From Epiperipatus broadwayi (taxonomy: Eukaryota > Onychophora > Udeonychophora > Euonychophora > Peripatidae), in contig JAQFVV010006451.1 in the NCBI GenBank assembly GCA_028023455.1, positions 915,501-979,500 of the forward strand: DNA of 64,000 nucleotides, in the 5' to 3' direction. The notes beneath the pieces were generated by a model, which was given only the letters and a program-made list of their open reading frames with translations, did no database searches and was not told where the DNA came from. The position numbers and the translations under genes were made by a program. Positions 55,519-64,000 of this stretch are shown in pieces. Position 1 is the stretch's first letter; each line of letters starts with the position of its first letter.

Positions 55519-58484
55519 ATTCTTTTACTCGATCACTCTTGAAATCTATGAATAGAAAATATTTGAAAAATACAAATGGTTTTCATGATGCACCTTTGGG
55601 TCTAGTGGCAGACTTGTTTTTTTTTTTTCAGATATCTTTTTCATATAGTTCAAGAAATTGGAATAAAATTTTTAAACATATCTTGATAGGTATTTATGAA
55701 AAAAATGCAGATATAATAATTTTTATTTGATGTTTAATGTTTATATGTAGGCTAGAGATAATCTCCAGTTTAATGAATGATTTTTGATAATCTTTAATGC
55801 ATTTATCTGAAGTGAGTCAAAATTGTGAGTGCAGAAAATTTGACCCTTGTAAATAAAATTGTAATATATAACCTTTAGCTCCTTTAGCTTTGTCAGAAGC
55901 TAAATATTAAGACAAAATTTTTGTGCCAAGACACTTAAATATATATATATAACTTAATTTTTTTGTGAATAAATTGTTGTTAATATGTTGTAAGGCCATA
56001 ATTTTTATGTAAGAGCTGCTATATCAGTATTTTATCTGTTATACAGCTGTAAAATAGTTTTTACATAGTCTAAATTATGAGTTTTAACTTAAGTAAATGT
56101 TTAGGATGCTTAAGACTTTAGCTATTTAAATATCTGGTAATGTTGATAATAAAAATAATTTAATTTAAGTTAATAATGCTAATTTAGTCATGATCTAACT
56201 GTTAAAATGTTAAAAAGTTTGTATTAAATTTAAAGGTCAGAAAACAGGTTCAAACCCTATATTTTGGTTTGCTAGTATATAAAACTAAAGCTATAATATT
56301 TTAATTTATTTACTTTTAGCACAGACTATTTTAGTTCAATATTTTGAAGTCACTTAATTGGAAAGAATTTAAATATAACTAATAATTAAAATAGGATATT
56401 TAAGATAGTGAATAAATGAAAATTGAATGAATGAATGAATAAATATTATATTTATTTAATATTATTTATTTTAAAATATTTGAAAAATAATTTTAAAATC
56501 TATTCTGAAACTTGTTTAAATTTAAAAGAATAATATATCAATATATTAAATTGTATTAATTTGTTATTAAAAATGTAATATAAAATTTTAATTATGTAAT
56601 ATTTTTGTTTTATCCAGGCATTTGTAATTTTTAATTAATTGTTTTGTTTGCAACCAGGATGTATTTTATTTTTAATTAATTTCAAGTGTCTAAAAATTGA
56701 TTTATTGTAAAATTGAATATTAATTAGATAATTTTTGATTAACAACCATCCCTAGTGATAAATAAGTCAAGGATTCAAACTAATCAGGAAACAGGTTGAT
56801 TAAAAAGGTCATGTGAGCAATGGTATGATAAGGTGAGACAGCAACCTGACTTCATTCTCACTCTTACTTTTACTCATTAATTCCTCAAGACATCCTTTTT
56901 TTATTTTAACAGACATATTTAAGTGTTTAAAAAGTATAATTTTCTTTAACTTTTATTATTTTTAAGCTCAGTATGTTAGGCAGAATTAAATCTATTTAGG
57001 CACAATTTTCTAAACTGAAATATTAAAGGAACTGAAATTTCTACAACTACCAGTTCTATTGATAATATATTTTGTTATTACAATGTTTAGAGTATTATTT
57101 TTAAAGTTTACTTGATTTGGAAAACTTCAAAAGTTGTTATTGCCATTATCAGGACTTAAGAACAATTGTCAATTTTAAATTCCAACTGAACATCTATCTA
57201 TGTTGTAAATAAAATTGCCATGGAATATTTATTTATCTTATTGGCAAGAACATTACAGAAAAATAGTAATAAATTTTTTGATATTTTTTTTAAAATATTC
57301 ATTTATGTCAAACTGTCTTTAATTTATTTACCTGTGTAAATAGACTTTCAAAGTCAAGATAACTGTTTATTAATACAGTGAATATTTACAAATAATTTAA
57401 ATCTAGAAAATAATAACTTAATAATTTATATTTCAACAAAATAATTTATTGTGATGTAGTTAAATAAAAGACATTATATTAGGAAATGGTGGTCATGTGA
57501 TGTTTAGTGGTTATATTATGTTTATTTGAAAAACAATACTAAGATTTTATTTATTATGACCATTTCAGTTTTTCTTCCCCTGAAAGGGAATAAAAAGAAG
57601 AAGTCATTTTTCTCCAAGTGGGGGTAATAATATAAATTACTGTTAATAACACCTGATTGGATAATAAATGTAAGAGGTTTGCAGTCTCTCAGTTTAATTT
57701 CAAATACTGTTTGCGCTTTATAAATTAAATAATATAAATCAACTAAAAACAAAACATTAATAAATAGTATGTAAAATTTAAAAATGAATGTTTCACTTAA
57801 TAAAATGGAAATATCAACTTTACCAGAAAAAAATGACATTATATTTAGTAAACTTAAATAATAATTTTTCTGTATTTAAAGATTTATAAATGTCTGTAAT
57901 GTTTTAAAGCCTGCAAAATATTTTGTCCCTCCATGCATTGCTATGGAGACCACTGAGACACAGATATGATATTTGAATTAAATATTTTTCCTGCAAACAT
58001 TTAACAATGTTAGTGAGAAGTACTTTATTATACAATATTTGCATTATTATTACAAATTTGAATAATTTGTATAATATAGTACTTTAAGAACCTGAGTTCA
58101 AGGATTTGAGATATATTTTCAGCAGTATGATGAGCATTTATTATAAATTTAAGTGCATGAATGTATCTAATGATTAGCTATAAATTTATCCTATACTTTC
58201 TAGCAGAATTATTTGAAATTTACTAATGATATCCAAAGAAATGTGTTCAACATTTATTAGTTATACTACACATTCTAATATCTTAATTATGTTGTCTTAT
58301 ATAATGGGTGTGTTTGTTGTCCACAATATAGTATTGCCAATTTTTTTCAAGAAGATAAATAGGCTGAATTTATTTTTATTATGATTTTCCTTATTGTGGT
58401 TTATTATATGCATATTATTTTTATGTTATATATTATATTTTCAAATATGAGAGGTTAAAGTTCTTAGAATAGTACTTTATCACA
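54833..58484. other. Long AT-rich spacer
   Basis: CA/TA microsatellite at 55486-55520; GAAT repeats near 56424-56442; a family-B tail fragment at 57485-57515 ('atggtggtcatgtgatgttt'). The ORF at 57522-57839 (minus) lacks recognisable motifs. No gene. Confidence 0.45.
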
Positions 58485-59975
58485 TTTTATATTTTAATAA
58501 TTGTACGTTTCTCTTTTAAAAATTTAATTCTTCTTAATATATCATTTTTATATATTTTCATATTCTTTCTTTTCTTCACATATTGTCTTGTCTCAGTAAA
58601 AACATTTACTGTTAAATTGCAACTTTTCTATGCCTGCTATCTTTGTTGCATTTCTCAATAGTGTATCATTTATCTTCTTACTAATTTTATTCAAATCTGA
58701 AACATCTTTAAAATGTATTAGTACTATAAAAACATTTGCAAGTCCTAATTTAAATTTATTGGATTGTTTGAAGGTTAGAAATATCAATTGTGAATACTGT
58801 TTTTTAATAATTTTTGGCTCTCTTATTTTAAATTCATGATCACTTTCAGTGTTGAATTTATTATGAACATTATAATCTTGAAATACATATTTTCTATTAG
58901 TCAAAATATAATCCTGCTGATTTTTCATTTGAATATGTCAATTTTCATTTAACATTTTTCTCAAAGAAAGAATTCTTAATATACAGTTTTACTTTTCCTG
59001 TGAAATCAACATGTCTGTGACCACTTTCATTTCTATCACCATAACTAAATTTATCTACAACACTTTAATTTTTTTCAATCATCTACCGATTCTAGCATTA
59101 AAGTTTCCCACAACAATTTAAAAATGTTGTTTTGTCTGATCAATAGCCTTTTATACATCCATATAATTTTTTTGCTTCTGCATTACAATGGTAACTTTTT
59201 TGAGTCATAAACCTAAATTATCTGCATCTGTTAAGTTGAATAAGTAATCTTTTTTACTTTATCTGATACATTATTACTATCCACAATGTTATTCCTATTT
59301 TAATTTATAATGAATCTCACTTCTCTTGTCTTCTCAATGTTTGTGCCTAAGTAATGAAATGCATGCCTATTTTTAAAACAATTTAGTTTCATTTTTTTCT
59401 AAAAAATTTCACAAATCTCAACAATATCCCATTTAACATAATACAGTTCTCATTTGTGCAACCTTTTCTTACTTGAAAGTATCTGCAATTGTAAGTTTTT
59501 AAATAAAATGTTGTCAGCAAATGGCATCCTGGATCTGATATCAGGGATTTATAGCACCCTCCATCTTCAGACACCTACCAGTACATTGGCTGGTGAATTT
59601 ACAATCACCTGAATAAAGAGTAATATTTAATTGGGATTTGCTATGATTGTGAATAAAACCTTTATAAAAATGATTAACACACACACATTCATTATACATG
59701 AAAACACATTTAATATTTCAGTTAAGAACTACCAAGTAATTGAGAACTTCCACAATGTCTCAGAAGTAAAAAGAGAATGACTCACCATGCTGTCTGATGC
59801 ATGATAGTGAGCAGTTCATCCATGTTTGTATACAATATAAAAAATAATCATATGGTAAAAGCAACTGCAATGACAAGAACTTATAGAGTGGACATTATGA
59901 ATTTTACTCTGATCAGTTTTGTAAGGCTTCAAAGAGAAATCAAAGGCTCATCTTTTAGTTAACAGGATCTCCATT
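58485..59975 (-). mobile_element. RTE-type LINE copy L8, 5' portion
   Basis: Minus strand. 58593-58928 is open and encodes the end of the endonuclease plus linker (DYILTNRKYVFQDYNVHNKF, ESDHEFKIREPKI). The rest of the endonuclease runs to ~59480, the N-terminal region to 59590 ('tacttgaaagtatctgcaat'), and the 5' leader to 59975 ('actcaccatgctgtctgatg', 'agagtggacattatgaattt'). It stops at the common RTE 5' boundary. The 3' half, from the linker on, is missing. Confidence 0.83.
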
Positions 59976-60239
59976 TTCCAATCTATGCTTATATTTTCAG
60001 AATTACTTCTATTGCTATAAAAAGTTTTCAAATAAGCCTGACAACACATCCAAATTTTGGAAGACAGGCCATTTTTAGAACATCTTTTGTTAATTTCTTT
60101 TATTTTCATATTTGATTAGAAAACTCCAAAATATGGCTAATTAAATATAAATATAACAAATGTAATATATATGCATTAATAAAAAGGTTTATTAGTTCTA
60201 CAAAAATTACATAGCTGATCACTTTCAAGAACATGACAT
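59976..60239. other. Spacer
   Basis: No feature recognised; a short stretch may belong to the PLE that follows. Confidence 0.4.
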
Positions 60240-61450
60240 TCTCATATTCATAGCAAGACATTGCTGGAAAATAATGAAGAAGTGAGTGTGTATCTATATA
60301 AAATAGCTTTGCTGGACATCATGAAACTGTATGGATCAATCAATAAGAATCTATCAATCAACATAATTAAAGCTGAACTAGTTAAGGAAAACTATTCTCA
60401 AGCATTTCTCTCTTGGCTAGATAACTTCATTATAGCCACATTTAATAATCAACCTTATAATATGATCAACAGATGTTTCATGGGTCTTTCCATTAGTGGC
60501 ATCATTTCCAGCTTATATCTAAACCACTTTTAAAATTAAATCATTCCATCATATCTGTCACACCTTTCAGATCTCATACATATATGTTATGTCAAATGAC
60601 ATTTTCGTCATCAGACCAGAGCCTTTAATTCCAAATAGTAAAGCAAATCTATAAAATCACTAAGCTTTTCTGCTCACAATGGATTCATAAGACTCATGCC
60701 AATGTCTCACATACTTAGATTTAGTAATACAAAGAAACATATCTCACCTTGATTACTCAATACATGTTAAACTGCTTGAAATTCATGGGTCCATGCACCT
60801 AATTCAACCATTCCTCAATCTCACAAACTGACAGGTCTATCCTCCATTCATTCAGTAACAATTCTCTATGTAAATATAAATCCTCTCATAAATCAAACAT
60901 AGAATTATATCATGAAGATTTAATATCCATTGGAATCAAAAAAGTCTTTTAAAAATTTAAACAACTTGCAACAAATTAAATCCCCCCTACTGATGAGAGA
61001 CCATGGCTTCTCTTGCCACACTTTCCTACATTAACAAAAACTTTTAATAAAACATTCTATCCAACTTACCACCTTGCTTTTCATACCATCACCCATCTTT
61101 CAACAACTCCAAAGATAGGCTTGAACCTTAACTAATCTCTAGCACTGTTTAAAAAATTAAATGCTCAAAATCAGATGCTAATTAATCTATTATAGTGAAA
61201 CTCGAATATCCTTATCTATATGACTTACACAGCATCAATATCTATATGAAAGAGGCTCAGACAAACCAGAAAAAAGCTCTATCTTCCTGGAACACCAAAT
61301 GGTCACAAAACATAAATTTATTTCTTCTTCTGCAACTATTCATTATAGAGAGAGAAATTACTCAAGGAGGAAAATCAGAGAAGCATGCTGTATATACTAC
61401 AAAAACAATGATATCAATCACAAGATTCATCCTTCTCCCTTTTCCATGAT
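60240..61450 (+). pseudogene. Penelope-like element, RT plus GIY-YIG remnant
   Basis: The longest PLE coding remnant here. 60261-60533 is open and holds RT motifs: DIMKLYGSINKNLSINII (motif A, where PLEs have D-x-x-S-L-Y-x-x-I/V), FNNQPYNMINRCFMGLSISG (motif B, compare Q-x-x-G-x-x-M-G-S-P) and SSLYLNHFE. Then MSNDIFVIRPEP (motif C, Y-V-D-D-x-F-V-I decayed), LPYLDLVIQR-like sequence near 60715, and, at 61190-61450, YYSETRISLS...QHQ with C-terminal SSATIHYRERNYSRRKIREA, the end of a GIY-YIG domain. Numerous stops and frameshifts make it inactive. A Penelope/Poseidon-like clade is likely but not certain. Confidence 0.75.
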
Positions 61451-62189
61451 AATGATGCTCTAATCTAAATAATTAACATTGTAATTTAAACAAATTTGAA
61501 TTCCATCAACTGTATATACAAACACATTCATATCTCCATTATTTCAAGAATTATATTGCTATGAATATAAGAAGGTTATAAGTTCTCAAAAGCCTCAGCC
61601 ATATAATTTTATAAAAATAATAAAGTTTTCTATTTATGCATGCAAGTGTGTATATTACATCTGTTACATTTAATATATGAGAAGTACAAACTGTTAACTC
61701 TACATTAAACATAAATCATTACTCAGCCGAAAATTTCAATTCCAACATGACTCAGTAATAGTTGTCCTGCCTTGAGCAAAAATCACAATTGATATCAAGT
61801 CTTCTAAATATGTCTGTACCTAATACTCTCATCACCTGAAGTCTTAGCCGATGTGTAGATAAAAGATAAAATTTGATTGCACAATCAATCTTATTGTCAT
61901 AGTTAGTATATGGTGATGACAGATCATATAACTAGAATAGCTAATTCAGAAACAACTTTCTGGTTATTGATTATTCAAAGTCAATTCTTATGTGTGAGGT
62001 TGATTCCACTAATATTCACCCATAAATTCTATTAGTAGGTTGCATATGGTAACCAATATGTATGTATATAATGTTCTATACAATCGTTCAAATAGTAAAT
62101 GCTGTAATAATTAGTAAATGATATACCCTTCCATTTAGCATTCAACACTATATACAATAAGAAAGAGGTTCACTTTCTTACTATATTTT
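61451..62189. other. Spacer, possibly PLE 3' region
   Basis: No ORF. It lies between the PLE coding remnant and an inverted family-B pair that could be the element's terminal repeats. Confidence 0.35.
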
Positions 62190-62660
62190 CTATGAAACAG
62201 GCAAAACTCGCCATACAGTAGTGCTACCCTGTGTTGACCAGAGTAATCGATGGATGCCAGAAGGCTTGTGCATAAAATATCAATCTAGTGACTACTCATT
62301 CCAATATCCCAGACTAATTTCAGGCTTGTGGCCTTCATCAGTGAAGAGCCTTGGATCTGAGAGCACTGCACCTAGATCTTAGAATCTAATGCAACACTCC
62401 AGCAACCACCTTTTATTTCTACTTAACTACAAAACTATGAGAATGAAATTGAAAACACAATAATATCTTCAGTCTCACTGACAAGGGCCACAAGCCAGAA
62501 ACTAGTCTGGGATGAGTAGGCACTAGATGGGGATTTTATGCTCAAGCCTTCTGAAATCCATTGATTAACTCTGGTTGGCACAGGGTGGCACTACTGTATG
62601 GGGAGTTTTGCCTGTTTAATAACAGTTATGTGCTAGCATAAGGGATGGTGATCATGTGAT
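62190..62660. repeat. Family-B inverted pair
   Basis: 62190-62400 (minus) and ~62470-62660 (plus) are opposed copies sharing 'aaacaggcaaaactcgccat' / 'atggggagttttgcctgttt', 'gtgcataaaat' / 'attttatgctcaagc', and the hammerhead-like core. The outer ends are 'gaaacaggcaaaactcgcca' and, on the right, the tail 'ggtgatcatgtgatat'. Confidence 0.8.
62318..62341 (-). ncRNA. Hammerhead-like module in family B (minus copy)
   Basis: The minus strand reads CTGATGA (62341-62335), stem GGC/GCC with loop CACAA, and GAAA (62321-62318). The opposed plus copy at 62478-62501 has CTGACAA, so one copy has lost the first box. Confidence 0.45.
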
Positions 62661-63115
62661 ATATATTCTCTAGGGTTATAAAAAAGATTGTCTCGAATCT
62701 AAATTCAACATTTCCTAAAGCTTTTCTGTTCACACTTCTTCAGATAAAATTTGGCAATTCAAAAGATGTAATAATTGTGAGAGATACTTTGGTTTCTCCC
62801 ACACATTTCATGATGTCATTTCATTTTTTTAGTAATAGTTACACCTTTTTATTACTTAAACAACTATTCTTTCATATCAAAATGTTATTTTATACTTTCG
62901 AAACTTTTATTTTCTTCTATAGGTTTTTTTTTTTGCCAATTTAGAATTCAATTTTTTAATATTTATTCTCCTTTATACTATTTTACAAAACTCTAGATAT
63001 TCAATTTTTCTCAAATAATAGTTTCCGCATTCCTTTTATTTCTTCATACATTGCTTTACCTCAGTTGAAAATTTACAGGTGAATTGTCTTTTTTTTGTAT
63101 CAGCTATCTATTGCC
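62661..63115 (-). mobile_element. RTE-type LINE fragment L9, middle part
   Basis: Minus strand, similar to 42170-42480 of L4 and flanks: 'cttttattttcttctatagg' (KSL...EENK), 'ttacaaaactctagatattc' (FCKM...YLEF), 'tttatttcttcatacattgc' (linker). No open frame. It begins directly after the inverted family-B pair. The sequence 62690-62800 resembles the corresponding part of L5 (near 47290-47360). Confidence 0.65.
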
Positions 63116-63483
63116 ACAGATAAAAATGGTCATCCATTATCGCGAGAATCGTAAAATAGCAAGAAAATGACAAAACGCACTAGCTGTTGCGATTTCCGAT
63201 TGAGACAAGAAAAAGAAAGTGCGTTTACACTAAATTTATTTTACTTCGACTTGTACTTATTATAGATTCTAATACAAAAAAAAAATAATTTCTTAGGGTT
63301 TTTATAATATTAATCTATATTCTTTTATTCTTGTTTTCTTTAAGAACAAAATCTTTACAACTATTGTTTGTTATTTTAAATTTTAACTAAGAATAATTTA
63401 ATCTTTGTGATAAGGTATTGTTAGCCAAAATTATATAAAAATAGGTCGAATTATAATTTATTTCTAAGATTAAACTAATAAAT
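63116..63483. other. Spacer with small CpG-containing inverted repeat
   Basis: 'aaacgcac' (63175) and 'gtgcgttt' (63221) form an 8-bp inverted repeat in an otherwise AT-rich stretch. No gene. Confidence 0.4.
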
Positions 63484-63576
63484 GCATGGATATCAAACGT
63501 GTTCAAGCATTCTTGGATGCGATAGTGTATGCATGGATATCAAAGTGTTGAAGCATTCCAGGATACGATAGTGTAA
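63484..63576. repeat. 47-bp tandem duplication
   Basis: 'gcatggatatcaaa' followed by 'gcattcttggatgcgatagt' occurs at 63484 and again at 63531 with a few substitutions and a 1-bp gap. Confidence 0.9.
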
Positions 63577-63837
63577 AAGGGGTTTTACATGCACCAACTT
63601 ATCCAATAATATTTCACGTTTCAGATAGTATTACCATAACAATGATGTATTCAATCCAGCAGTATTTTTATGTGTAAATTTATATTTCAAATATGACTCT
63701 TAAAATCGTGAATGCGAAATGAACTGATATTATCCAAGAGCGATAAAGAGAAATATTCAAATTAACAATTATTTTATTGCAATCATAAAACTCAATAACA
63801 AGAACAAATAACGGTAATAGTAACAATTATAACGCAT

Positions 63838-63900
63838 ATACCCTATATATTACATATATCGATACAGGTACATAATAATCCTGTATTTCAGTTATAAAGT
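63838..63900 (+). repeat. Family-A terminus (fragment A6)
   Basis: 'ataccctatatattacatat' followed by the hairpin 'acaggtacataataatcctgt' core and 'atttcagttataaa', as at the outer ends of 8556-9225. The rest of the repeat is absent. Confidence 0.65.
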
Positions 63901-64000
63901 TATTGTCTATTTCATAACTAATTCGAACTCGGAATCTGCCAGATATTTTATCATACTGTATTGTGAGACAATCATATTTATATGAATAAGTTGTACCACT

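Noticed and set aside
1-64000. CRISPR array, operon, phage or prokaryotic genes
   Set aside because: No regularly spaced short repeats, no dense coding and no ribosome-binding sites; everything points to metazoan repeat-rich DNA.

Overview
This is AT-rich metazoan DNA made almost entirely of transposable-element remains, with no protein gene that can be followed from start to stop. RTE-type LINEs, Penelope-like elements (PLEs), hAT transposons and a tRNA-derived SINE, in long introns or intergenic DNA, suggest an animal with a large repeat-rich genome. A mollusc, perhaps a cephalopod, is my guess; that is inference, because no host gene could be identified.

Layout. 1-9.7 kb: an old RTE LINE fragment carries three later insertions: a family-A repeat, a complete decayed hAT transposon (1932-5143) and a hAT MITE (5186-5663), the last two with perfect 8-bp target duplications. 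Several family-A copies lie at 8.5-9.7 kb. 10-19.6 kb: a 435-bp tandem duplication, a foldback MITE, two RTE LINE copies (one carrying a tRNA-derived SINE) and a PLE endonuclease fragment. 19.6-29.6 kb: mostly quiet AT-rich DNA. It holds the only host-gene candidate, a minus-strand signal-peptide first exon (24470-24524) in a CpG-containing island, and a direct pair of family-B repeats. 29.6-44.1 kb: a SINE with target duplications, a 34-bp minisatellite, a pair of ~2-kb inverted arms (31949-34015 and 36765-38806), a palindromic pair of PLE fragments (38837-40740), and the best RTE LINE (40745-44030). That LINE keeps endonuclease and RT motifs and is broken mainly by two homopolymer frameshifts. 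45.3-63.1 kb: more RTE copies, several PLE fragments (the best at 60240-61450, with RT and GIY-YIG remains), and palindromes inserted in both. The end of the window has a 47-bp tandem repeat and a family-A terminus.

The strongest unexplained pattern is a recurring RNA-like module: a CTGANGA-like box, a short hairpin and GAAA. It occurs in at least eight places in otherwise unrelated repeats, often at the inner part of inverted or direct repeat pairs and near PLE pieces. The hairpin sequence differs from family to family while pairing is kept. This is what hammerhead ribozymes of PLE termini would look like, but a complete three-stem fold was not established here.
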